From: DATCHW01 sp963806045
GTDB taxonomy: Bacteria > Bacteroidota > Ignavibacteria > Tepidaquicellales > Tepidaquicellaceae
Assembly (NCBI GenBank): GCA_963806045.1
Contig: CAWDWP010000001.1
Coordinates: 496,001 to 560,000 of the forward strand
Length of the DNA stretch: 64,000 bases
Direction of reading: 5' to 3'
Positions 40,380 through 48,534 of this stretch are shown here, piece after piece. The translations under genes and the position numbers were made by a program. The first letter of the stretch is position 1; every line of letters begins with the position of its first letter. A model generated the notes under the pieces. It worked only from the letters and a program-made list of their open reading frames with translations. It had not been told where the DNA came from and ran no database searches.

Positions 40380-40568
40380 ATGCCTGAAGGTTTACAGGAA
40401 TATTTTCGAAATCTCGATTTTATAGATTATTTAGGGTTTTTAACAACTATTTTAATTGTTGTCGCTTACATCTGCGGAGCAATTTATGTTGTCTACAGCT
40501 TTTTTATGACAAAATTTCACAAGTATAAAGAACCTATCGACCCATTTTATGACCCAAGAAATCTCTGA
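40380..40568 (+). CDS. Small single-span membrane protein, unknown
   Basis: 62 residues: an acidic amphipathic start (MPEGLQEYFRNLDFIDYLGF), one hydrophobic helix (about residues 20-43, LTTILIVVAYICGAIYVVYS) and a charged tail ending DPFYDPRNL. I do not recognise the family. Support for a real gene comes from the clear membrane segment, the charge layout (positive residues FHKYK directly after the helix) and its isolation between two minus-strand genes. There is no strong ribosome binding site. It may be an accessory subunit or a small regulator, but nothing in the context shows which. Confidence 0.55.
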   Translation: MPEGLQEYFRNLDFIDYLGFLTTILIVVAYICGAIYVVYSFFMTKFHKYKEPIDPFYDPRNL

Positions 40569-40629
40569 TAAAACAACTGTTTTATAATTTTTTAATCTCT
40601 TCTCTAATATCTATCAAAGAATAAATTCA

Positions 40630-41283
40630 TCAGGTTTTATATTTCCCGATTTCCGATAAAGAATCCCGGACCTCTTCTTTTGAAAAATCTCCTTTGCCAA
40701 GTTCCTCTTCGCTTTTCATCAATAGAATGTTATAAAATTCATATGCCTGTTTATAAACTTCAGGTTTCTTCTCACCGATAATTTCGAACACTATATTATC
40801 AGCCAGAGAATACTGACCTGTAATTTCGTAGTACCTTATTAATTTTTGTTTAATATGAACCGGAAGGTCGTATTCCGACAACAATCCGATTACATTTTCA
40901 ATTTTCGGAATATAATCCTCAATTATTATGGAATCGTTTTCATCTATTCCATCTATATAAAAACTGATAGATTTTATTAAACTTTTTAAAGCTTTTGAAG
41001 GGTCGTTATTTAAATTATGAAGCTCTCCTTCTTTAGCAAGCAACTCACCGAGAACAAGAAATTTATTTTTGTACGTTCCGTCACGGGATTTAATCATATT
41101 TAAAAGTTCAGTATCGGAAAGATAATCGAACATCGTGAAATCAAGTCCTGTCATCATTTTTCCCGCTTCTGTCACAACACCCAGCGCATCGAGATATTTC
41201 TTCTCTTCAACAAGAAGACTAATTCTTGATAGTGCCTTCATCATAATTTCGATGAGGCGCATCATATAATCTTTATTCAGCAT
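40630..41283 (-). CDS. Helical protein of unknown function (DUF6483-like)
   Basis: 217 residues, almost entirely predicted helical, no signal peptide. The start MLNKDYMMRLIEIMMKALSR and the segment LGELLAKEGELHNLNNDPSK, ALKSLIKSISFYI resemble the TPR-like DUF6483 family, as I remember it; this assignment needs a profile search. Repeating helix pairs (IEIMMKALSRISLLVEEKKY, DALGVVTEAGKMM, QKLIRYYEITGQYSLADNIV) are consistent with TPR-type units. The gene is 23 bases downstream of the subtilase gene on the same strand and is probably co-transcribed. A cytoplasmic adaptor role is possible but unproven. Confidence 0.7.
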   Translation of the reverse strand: MLNKDYMMRLIEIMMKALSRISLLVEEKKYLDALGVVTEAGKMMTGLDFTMFDYLSDTELLNMIKSRDGTYKNKFLVLGELLAKEGELHNLNNDPSKALKSLIKSISFYIDGIDENDSIIIEDYIPKIENVIGLLSEYDLPVHIKQKLIRYYEITGQYSLADNIVFEIIGEKKPEVYKQAYEFYNILLMKSEEELGKGDFSKEEVRDSLSEIGKYKT

Positions 41284-41306
41284 ATTTCAATCTTATTATC
41301 TTAATT

Positions 41307-43109
41307 CTAAAAATTCTGCATCGCATATTTAATAGCACCTTCGGGATTTAATTTCCCGTATCCCCAGGATGTGTTTGGAACTATTCCTGTGAACTCATCA
41401 GTAGTAGCGGAATTAATCAAAATATTTTTTATTTCCGAGTGTGTCAAAGAAGGATTGTACTGCAATAACAATGCTGCAGTTCCCACTGCATGCGGAGCGG
41501 CTGAACTGGTTCCGCTGAACTGCTGATAAGAATTATTGGTTCCCGTCGTGAATGTAACATGACCGGGTGCGCATATATCCACACCTCTTTTACCGCCAAT
41601 AGTCGGTCCTATACCGCTGTATGTACACAAATCCCCGACTTTTTCTCCCCACGGAATATTTACACAATATGCCCCGATAGAAATTACACTATCGCCTGTT
41701 GACGGAAATGTCACTGTGGAGACAGGTGTGAGTTTATCAGATTTCCAGTAACTTATATAACCCCACGCTTGTGATATATCGACAAGGAAGCCATCGATAT
41801 TCGTATTTTTTTCAGGCGTTACGGAAATTTCCCAGCTGCCTTGCACACTTCCGGAATCTTTTTCAGATACTCCAAGCTTTAGCATTACCGTTCCTCTTGA
41901 AGAGATACTTTTTTCAAAATACAAATTATAATTTCCGACATTGTAAAATCCGGGTCCATCATTTAAGACAGGGGAGACATTATTATCAGGTGTTTTAACC
42001 GTGAATGACAAATTGTTAGAAGCATCTTTCCAAATAATATCTACAAAGGCACCGTCATTTTTCTTTCCTCCTACTTTTTCAGGGCAAACAAACTCGTATG
42101 AACTTTTTACACCTGCTGAAATATTATCCTGAATGTGCATTTTACCTGTTGACAGGTTTCCTGCGGCACCAATTACGGTTATTCCCGACCTTGCTAATTC
42201 ATCAGCAAGCTGTTCCTCTTCAGACGAACCGTCAAGATATTCATATCCCCATTCACCGTCTTCATAAAGCATTATGTTTACTTTTTCATTTTTCACAAAG
42301 TTTATTAAATCCGGAAAATCCCTTACGAACCGCGCTGTATAATAGTAATTTACTTTTGCTTCTACCAGTTCTGCATCCGGTGCAAAACCATGAATTTTCT
42401 GAACTCCGTTATGTCCTCCGAGAATTAAACCTGCAACACCCGTTCCGTGGTCAACACCTTCTACATCGGATTTTATCATATCAATTCCCCTTCTTCGTAT
42501 GGTGCCGTTTTTTTCTCTTAATGAACGGACTTTTGAAGTTTTCAATGCAACTAATTTTTCTCCTGCATCAAGTTTATTATTTTTATTTGCATCAATGGTT
42601 ATAAAAAGCTGTTCACCATATGAAGGGTCTTGTTCTGTGAAACCGTCTTTTTCTCCGAAATCCCGCTTTCCATTATTATTCATATCAGCGTAAAGAAAAT
42701 CTAAATCCGGCTGATAATTATCCTTATCTGAATTCAGGTATCCGTTTAGGTTTGCCCTGTCCCCGGTTCCGTCTCTCATTTTTAAGACCCTTAAGATTAC
42801 TACTTTCCCGTTTATTTTCACTCCGTCAGTTCCCGGAGTAAATTTACCGTCTCCGTTTACATCAACCAAGTCGAATTCTCCTCCATCGGCAAAGAAAAAC
42901 ATAGGGCTGAAAATATCTATCCCGGAATCCACGTCGCCTATTACAACTCCTTTACCGGTAAGAGGTTTGCCATTTTTATCCTTGAACTGTTCCTTTAATA
43001 TTGATGTATATACAATATTATCCTTTTGTACTTGTGCAATAGTAAAGACTGACGGAACGAAATTAATCAGTAAAACAAATACTAATGCTTTGAAAATAAA
43101 ATTTTTCAT
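41307..43109 (-). CDS. Secreted subtilisin-family (S8) serine protease with Ca-binding loop insertions
   Basis: 600 residues. Signal peptide about 1-26 (LVFVLLINFVPSVFTIAQ). Catalytic triad D61 (GDVDSGIDIFSP), H221 (GVDHGTGVAGLILGG) and S535 (FSGTSSAAPHAVGTAALLL), with an oxyanion-type Asn in IGAAGNLS. The Asp-to-His interval is about 160 residues, much longer than the usual about 40. It contains three EF-hand-like loops: DVNGDGKFTPGTDG (83-96), DMNNNGKRDFGEKDG (142-156) and DANKNNKLDAGEK (173-185). The protein ends GKLNPEGAIKYAMQNF without a T9SS sorting domain, so it probably stays in the periplasm or uses another route. Intact frame. Paired with the helical gene downstream. Confidence 0.92.
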   Translation of the reverse strand: MKNFIFKALVFVLLINFVPSVFTIAQVQKDNIVYTSILKEQFKDKNGKPLTGKGVVIGDVDSGIDIFSPMFFFADGGEFDLVDVNGDGKFTPGTDGVKINGKVVILRVLKMRDGTGDRANLNGYLNSDKDNYQPDLDFLYADMNNNGKRDFGEKDGFTEQDPSYGEQLFITIDANKNNKLDAGEKLVALKTSKVRSLREKNGTIRRRGIDMIKSDVEGVDHGTGVAGLILGGHNGVQKIHGFAPDAELVEAKVNYYYTARFVRDFPDLINFVKNEKVNIMLYEDGEWGYEYLDGSSEEEQLADELARSGITVIGAAGNLSTGKMHIQDNISAGVKSSYEFVCPEKVGGKKNDGAFVDIIWKDASNNLSFTVKTPDNNVSPVLNDGPGFYNVGNYNLYFEKSISSRGTVMLKLGVSEKDSGSVQGSWEISVTPEKNTNIDGFLVDISQAWGYISYWKSDKLTPVSTVTFPSTGDSVISIGAYCVNIPWGEKVGDLCTYSGIGPTIGGKRGVDICAPGHVTFTTGTNNSYQQFSGTSSAAPHAVGTAALLLQYNPSLTHSEIKNILINSATTDEFTGIVPNTSWGYGKLNPEGAIKYAMQNF

Positions 43110-43226
43110 AAATAATTTTTTAATATTTATACTATTATATATATAGTAAACGAAAGTTATCGAAAAAAGTTATAACTATAATTATAACTAACCTGAAGGA
43201 AATTCCGAAATACAGGATTAAGAATC

Positions 43227-45692
43227 TTAATAATCTTCCGGATTTCCGTTTTCGTTTTCATCTCTGTTCTGTTTTTTTCTGTTCTCGGATTTATCTATAT
43301 TTCCCAGTCTGTAAGTGAAAGTAAAAAATGCAACTCGTGTATCCCTTTTTCTTGAGCTTGAAACTTCAAACCCGGGACCGGTAGAAGTTGATGAATATTT
43401 ACTTGAATTAAATAAATCACTTACACGGAATCCCAGTGTTATCCTCTTATCGAGAAAATCCCTTTTTAATGCAAGGTCTAATGACTGATTTGGCTCTGAT
43501 GTTCCCTGTGCAGTTACATTTCTGCCATTATAGTTGTAAGCAAGCTGAACAGCGAAAAGATTTGGAAATGAAAAACTTGTATTAAATCTTGTACTCCACG
43601 TATAACTGCTGTTGTTTAATTCCCCTGCACCATAGTTTCCCTCAACTATAGAGCGGTAGTAACTGAAATTTCCATTAAGAAACCACCAGTTAAGTATCTG
43701 ACCGGACGCAATAAACTCAAAGCCATAAGATGATGATTTCGAAAGATTCTTAAATGTAGTAAGCGTTACATTACTGTCCGTAAGAGTAGTAATCCTGTTT
43801 ATTACATCATTTGTAAGTTTGTAAAATAATGATGAGGTAACAGAAAAATTATTAAAGTATTTAAGATATCCGATTTCAACCGAATTTATATATTCAGGAT
43901 TTAATTCCGGATTACCTACCCGCAGGTTCTGAGGGTCTGAATAGTCTATAAAGGGGTTCAGGAACCAGGAATGTGGCCGGTTTATTCTTCTTGTATAGCT
44001 CAGTTGCAAATCCTGAGTTTTTGTCAGGCTTTGAGTCAGATATAAACTCGGGAAAACACTGAAATAGTTTTTATCCATGCTTTTGTTTTGTGTAACCTGG
44101 TCGGAATTTGTATATGTCTGTTCAGCCCTTAATCCAACCTGGAAAGAAAACGAACCCAGCTTGGAGCCGTAGATTCCGTATGCCGCGTGAGTTTGAGAAT
44201 TATAATTAAAGTCATTTGAAACATTCGCATTATTTATCCACAACTGCCGGTTAAAATCAAAAACATCAGCCCTATAATTTGTTTTCATTTTTGTAAAATC
44301 GCTTTTATATCCAAATTCAAGTTTTGCATCTTCCCCGAGCGGATGGAAATAATCAACCTGTATTACTCCGTCGTAATCTTTGTCATTATTATAATCATTT
44401 TCCAGATACATAGGATATGTAGGAATATTATTTCCTGTGAAATTCTGCTGGTTTATATTTGTTGTTTCATCTTCATTTCTGTAACCATAATCCACAAGTG
44501 CTGTAAGCTCCTGTTTTGGCTTGTCAAATTTCATTTTATAATTCAGAGATAAATCGAAACCATTCCCGGTCTCGCCGTCAAAATTATTCCTGTCATATCC
44601 ATACTGAAGATTTTCTAAATTATAAAGAGATAAATCATATTCGGATTTATCAAATCTATTACGTGTTCTGTAATTATATCTGCCTGCCATACCGAGGCTT
44701 ATTTTTTTATTCACATCATAGTCTATTCCAAATCCGCCGATGTTAGACAGCATTTTATTTGAGGAGTTGGAGTTTTGTCTTAAAAAAGATATTGTATCAT
44801 TTATGTTATTTTGACGAAGGCTGTTCCCGAATCCGCCCATTCGGAAAGACCTTATGCCATAATTTACGGAGAAATTGAATTTACCTTTCCGGATTCCTAA
44901 ACTTGTATTACCGTTATATTTATCACCGCTTCCGGAACTCAAATTCAATACCCAGTTGTATCCGGTTTCCTGTTCTTTTTTTAGAACTATATTAATTATT
45001 CCTGCAGTTCCTTCAGGGTCGTACTTAGAAGACGGGTTTGTCATTATTTCAACAGTTTCAATTTCCTCTGCAGGAATCTGTTCGAGAAGGGAAGTTATGT
45101 CCCCGGCAAAATTAGATTTCCTACCATTTATGAGAACACTGATATTTCCGCTTCCGCGCATTGAAACATTACCATCAATATCAACTGAAACGGAAGGTAT
45201 GTTTTTCAAAGCATCGAGTGCAGTACCGCCCTTGCTGTTTATATCTTTATCAATATTATATATTTTTTTGTCAATACCGGCTTCATAGTAACTTCTTTCA
45301 GCAGTTACATCAATTTCATTAATTGTCGTAGAACCTGATTCAAGATTTATTGTTTCTAATGTAATTTCTTTGTTTTCGGCATTGACAATAATTCCATTAA
45401 CAATCGCAGTATTGTATCCAATAAAACTGGCTTTCAATCTGAATCTTCCGCCATTAACGTCAAGAGAAAATTCACCTTTTGAATTTGTTGAAGTTCCCGT
45501 TACCAGAGATGAATCTCTTACTTTGAATATCTGAATTACAGCAGATTCAAGAGGAGTGTTCTGGTCTTTATCAATTACTTTACCTGATATTTTTCCTTTA
45601 ATACCTGAGTTTCGTGTCTTATCCTGTGCAAAAGTAAATCCGTTTATAAAAGTCAAACACAAAAGTAGAATCAGTATAGTTTTGTTAATCAT
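43227..45692 (-). CDS. TonB-dependent receptor-like outer membrane beta-barrel protein
   Basis: 821 residues, intact. Signal peptide (MINKTILILLLCLTFINGFT), regulatory-like domain (KGKISGKVIDKDQNTPLESA, about 30-115), plug (KGGTALDALKNIPSVSVDID, NVSMRGSGNISVLINGRK, NPSSKYDPEGTAGIINIVLK; about 140-235) and a large barrel ending VAFFTFTYRLGN. The barrel is followed by a tail of about 25 polar residues (KSENRKKQNRDENENGNPED). Same architecture as the receptor at 4935-7376. No partner genes identify a ligand. The repeated use of regulatory-like and plug domains is typical of Bacteroidota nutrient receptors. Confidence 0.92.
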   Translation of the reverse strand: MINKTILILLLCLTFINGFTFAQDKTRNSGIKGKISGKVIDKDQNTPLESAVIQIFKVRDSSLVTGTSTNSKGEFSLDVNGGRFRLKASFIGYNTAIVNGIIVNAENKEITLETINLESGSTTINEIDVTAERSYYEAGIDKKIYNIDKDINSKGGTALDALKNIPSVSVDIDGNVSMRGSGNISVLINGRKSNFAGDITSLLEQIPAEEIETVEIMTNPSSKYDPEGTAGIINIVLKKEQETGYNWVLNLSSGSGDKYNGNTSLGIRKGKFNFSVNYGIRSFRMGGFGNSLRQNNINDTISFLRQNSNSSNKMLSNIGGFGIDYDVNKKISLGMAGRYNYRTRNRFDKSEYDLSLYNLENLQYGYDRNNFDGETGNGFDLSLNYKMKFDKPKQELTALVDYGYRNEDETTNINQQNFTGNNIPTYPMYLENDYNNDKDYDGVIQVDYFHPLGEDAKLEFGYKSDFTKMKTNYRADVFDFNRQLWINNANVSNDFNYNSQTHAAYGIYGSKLGSFSFQVGLRAEQTYTNSDQVTQNKSMDKNYFSVFPSLYLTQSLTKTQDLQLSYTRRINRPHSWFLNPFIDYSDPQNLRVGNPELNPEYINSVEIGYLKYFNNFSVTSSLFYKLTNDVINRITTLTDSNVTLTTFKNLSKSSSYGFEFIASGQILNWWFLNGNFSYYRSIVEGNYGAGELNNSSYTWSTRFNTSFSFPNLFAVQLAYNYNGRNVTAQGTSEPNQSLDLALKRDFLDKRITLGFRVSDLFNSSKYSSTSTGPGFEVSSSRKRDTRVAFFTFTYRLGNIDKSENRKKQNRDENENGNPEDY

Positions 45693-45955
45693 TCTTAGAG
45701 CTTTTTTTTGAAATTTTACAGGGAATAAATTACATAATTTAATATCTAAATATAATACGAATTTAAGGAAATAATGCGGAAATTATGTGTTTGTACAGGA
45801 ATCCGTATCTACAAAGATATTTTTTCTATAAGTGTGTAATTTGTTAACTTAAGAAAAAAATATCAACAAAGTCTTTAATTTTTTTTTGTCGGAACGAATA
45901 AAAATCGCATGTTGTTACATAGTATAATTAGTTTAGAAACTTAAAATAGGATGAT

Positions 45956-46613
45956 ATGAAAAAGATTTTGTTTTACCTCATAATAGTTTTTTTAATAGCT
46001 CCGGTATTAAATGCCAGAATTATTACGATACAAGTTGGTTTTAATGGTCTTCGCGTTTTTAATCCCGCTACGGTGACAGATGCGCAAGTAGGAGATACAG
46101 TACAGTGGGTCTGGGTATCGGGACTGGAGTCATTCGACAACTTCAACTACTATTCCTGCCGGCGCACCTGCATGGAATGATACATTAGTATCCACATCTC
46201 CGCCATTTAATTATAAAATTACTGTTCCCGGAACTTATAACTATGAATGTGTCTTTCATTTAATTTTTGGAATGACCGGAAGTTTTGTTGCATCTCCTGT
46301 TGGAATTCAGCAAATAGGTTCGGTAGTGAAAAGTTTTGAACTAAAACAGAATTACCCGAATCCTTTTAATCCTTCCACAAGCATAAATTTCAGTATTCCG
46401 AGGAATTCATTTGTTTCATTAAAAATATATGATATTAAAGGAAGTTTGGTTTCAAACCTGGTTAATGGAAATATGAATTCGGGAGAATACAGGTACGATT
46501 ATAATGCTTTTAATTTATCGAGTGGAATATATCTGTACAGGATAGAGGTTACTGATCCTTCAGGAATGGCTTCAAAATTCTCGGTAACAAAACGAATGGT
46601 TCTAATTAAATAA
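45956..46613 (+). CDS. Cupredoxin-like (blue copper) protein with T9SS sorting domain, one frameshift
   Basis: Signal peptide MKKILFYLIIVFLIAPVLNA, then a plastocyanin-like domain: VGDTVQWVWVSG, a His-bearing SHSTTSTTIPAGAPAW segment, and YNYECVFHLIFGMTGSFV. The Cys-x2-His-x4-Met spacing of that last motif, together with the upstream His, gives the ligand set of a type 1 copper site. The frame changes by one base near 46125-46135, between VWVSG and WSHSTTS; both sides are otherwise continuous. The sorting domain (LKQNYPNPFNPSTSINFSIP to TKRMVLIK) ends at 46613. It is the first gene of the redox group on the plus strand, 140 bases before the Rieske gene. It is predicted to be an extracellular or surface electron carrier; the partner is not known. 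AGGA lies four bases before the ATG. Confidence 0.82.
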
Positions 46614-46647
46614 ATAAAAATTTTTTCTTTGTTAACTTCTACTTAAG

Positions 46648-46679
46648 AATTCCTCCGTCGCCTGGCGGAGGAATTTTTT
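46648..46679 (+). terminator. Rho-independent terminator after the cupredoxin-like gene
   Basis: Ten-base stem AATTCCTCCG / CGGAGGAATT with an eight-base loop, followed by TTTT. Read-through or a second promoter would be needed to express the Rieske gene from the same region. Confidence 0.75.
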
Positions 46680-46752
46680 ATAGACATATACTTTGTTGAC
46701 GAATTAACGTAAATTTAAAAATAATTATATCGTAAATAAAAAATAATATTTT

Positions 46753-47190
46753 ATGAAAGATAAAAATATTAACCGGCGGGACTTTCTGAAAACATCGATT
46801 AAGACAATTGCTATCGGTACCGTTGCATTAAGTTCATTCGATATTGCAGGACTGATAGCAAGGGCATCAGAAAAATTTGAGGAAAGCACAACTGAAAAAG
46901 TATTAAGCTTATCAGACTATCCTGACCTTCAAAGTGTAGGAGGATATGCAAAAATTGCTACTCGCATACTTGCAATTCGCATTTCACAGTCTAAGTTTAT
47001 TGTCCTGAACCTTACCTGCACTCATAAAAAATGTGAGGTGGATTATGACGGTGAAAGTTTTGAATGCCCCTGCCACGGTTCCCAATACAGTAAATATGGT
47101 AAGGTAACGCAGGGACCTGCTGAGAAAAATCTGAAAAGCTATAAAGCAGAATATAATGCTGATGATAATACGTTAACTGTAAACATTTAA
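46753..47190 (+). CDS. Tat-exported Rieske [2Fe-2S] protein
   Basis: 145 residues. A twin-arginine signal (NRRDFLKT, residues 7-14) precedes a hydrophobic segment (IAIGTVALSSFDIAGL). The Rieske ligands are C89 and H91 (CTHKKC) and C105 and H108 (CPCHGSQY); C94 and C107 fit the disulfide pair. GPAEKNLKSY after the cluster is the usual Pro loop region. The protein would be assembled in the cytoplasm and exported folded, either membrane-anchored by its uncleaved signal or released. There is no cytochrome b gene next to it, so it is not part of a standard bc1 operon. Its neighbours are a copper protein and a heme-barrel protein. Confidence 0.92.
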   Translation: MKDKNINRRDFLKTSIKTIAIGTVALSSFDIAGLIARASEKFEESTTEKVLSLSDYPDLQSVGGYAKIATRILAIRISQSKFIVLNLTCTHKKCEVDYDGESFECPCHGSQYSKYGKVTQGPAEKNLKSYKAEYNADDNTLTVNI

Positions 47191-47279
47191 ACTGAATATT
47201 AAATCTTTTTTTGCTGATTTGAATTAATTAATATATTCCATTTAATATAATATGCATTTAAAAATTAAACTAAATATTT

Positions 47280-48431
47280 ATGAAAAATTCAATTTCTACA
47301 AATTTATTTATTTTAACAATCATTTGCTTTTCGGTATTATTTTCTAACGAAAGCTATTCATATCCAAGGTTTTCTGCTTACACAGGTGACAGGTGTGTTG
47401 ATTGCCACATTAGTCCGACGGGAGGCTCAATGCGGAATCAATACGGAATTAATTATGCAAAGAATAATTTACAATTAACAGTACTTGAAAAGTTTTCAAA
47501 AAATGCAAAATTCAATCCCGAAATTAATAAATCAATTTCTGTAGGAGGCGATATTAGGATTGCAAACGTAAATGTTCCGACTCCTGTACCGAATACGACT
47601 TTGGCATCTTTTCTTACAATGCAGGGTGACCTTTATGTTAATGCCAAAATAAATGATTATGTTAATGTATTTATTGCACCCGGGATTTATCTGCCTACTC
47701 TTAATACTAAACCGGATGTTTATGGAATGATTTCAAAATTACCGCTGGATATATATTTTAAAGCCGGAAGGTTTACACCTAATTACGGGATAAGGATTCC
47801 GGAACACAGGGCTTATCAGAGGATTGATTTCCTGAATACACCTTATTCTGCAGATGCCGGTTTTGAAATTGGAATGACACCGGGTATTCTGACATTTAAC
47901 ATTGGTCTGTTTAACGGTGTAAATACTGATTTTTTTGATAACGATAAGAAGAAAATGTTTGTTGCCAATGCAGATGTAATGCTCAGCGGAAAAGACAATA
48001 AAATAAATGTTGATATAGGAACGTCGGTTTATAATAATCCATATGATTATCGTGACCCCGGTACCGGAGTTATGCTCAATGCTGTTACTCATGCTATAGC
48101 AGGTTTCACGAAAATAGGGTTATTTGACCACGTTGCAATTCTTGGCGAAGTAGATTTTAAAGAAAACTCAATTTCGGGTGTAATGACAAGAGGACTATAT
48201 GGATTTGGGGAGCTTAATATAAAAATTATTAAGGGTTTAGAATTAAGAGGTCAATACGAACATCGTAATCTAAACCGTGATATAGATGGTCAGAAAACGG
48301 TAAGGTACAGCATGGGTGGTGCTGTATTTCCCATTATCGGAGTAGAGTTTGAAGCTATGTACAGATTAGTACATGATGACATTTTGCAATTTACAACCGA
48401 ATATCAGGGAATGCTTCATTTTTACTTTTGA
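47280..48431 (+). CDS. Outer-membrane beta-barrel with an N-terminal single-heme motif
   Basis: 383 residues. Signal peptide (LFILTIICFSVLFSNESYSY), then a short N-terminal segment with one heme c motif, C39-V-D-C42-H43, within YTGDRCVDCHISPTGGSMRN. The rest alternates polar and hydrophobic residues in many short strands (GDIRIANVNV, QGDLYVNAKIND, YVNVFIAPGIYLPT, and so on) and ends in FYF, the typical aromatic C-terminus of outer membrane barrels. The CxxCHxxPxGGxxRNxYG pattern occurs widely at the N-termini of uncharacterised barrel proteins, as far as I know. It could be an electron conduit or a porin with a sensor heme. The gene lies 89 bases after the Rieske gene on the same strand and ends before a bidirectional terminator. 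Confidence 0.8.
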   Translation: MKNSISTNLFILTIICFSVLFSNESYSYPRFSAYTGDRCVDCHISPTGGSMRNQYGINYAKNNLQLTVLEKFSKNAKFNPEINKSISVGGDIRIANVNVPTPVPNTTLASFLTMQGDLYVNAKINDYVNVFIAPGIYLPTLNTKPDVYGMISKLPLDIYFKAGRFTPNYGIRIPEHRAYQRIDFLNTPYSADAGFEIGMTPGILTFNIGLFNGVNTDFFDNDKKKMFVANADVMLSGKDNKINVDIGTSVYNNPYDYRDPGTGVMLNAVTHAIAGFTKIGLFDHVAILGEVDFKENSISGVMTRGLYGFGELNIKIIKGLELRGQYEHRNLNRDIDGQKTVRYSMGGAVFPIIGVEFEAMYRLVHDDILQFTTEYQGMLHFYF

Positions 48432-48450
48432 GAAATTTTTACATAAATAA

Positions 48451-48485
48451 AAAAGATTCCATCTTTTTGAAAGATGGAATCTTTT
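48451..48485. terminator. Bidirectional hairpin terminator between convergent genes
   Basis: Stem AAAAGATTCCATCTT / AAGATGGAATCTTTT with a five-base loop, and T-runs on both strands. It lies 20 bases after the barrel gene's stop and 50 bases before the end of the opposing gene at 48535. Confidence 0.88.
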
Positions 48486-48534
48486 TAACTTTTTAAATCT
48501 TTTATAAATCTTTTATAAACTAGTTTCTATTCGA

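Noticed and set aside
42098..42604. 168-codon plus-strand frame opposite the subtilase gene
   Set aside because: His/Leu/Tyr-rich composition typical of a shadow frame; the minus-strand protease is intact with its full catalytic triad.
41840..43000. EF-hand-like loops as evidence for a dockerin and cellulosome-type system
   Set aside because: Only single loops within a subtilase, no paired dockerin repeats and no cohesin gene.
44875..45288. Plus-strand frame of 137 codons opposite the TonB receptor
   Set aside because: Overlaps the intact receptor plug completely, and has no recognisable domain or ribosome binding site.
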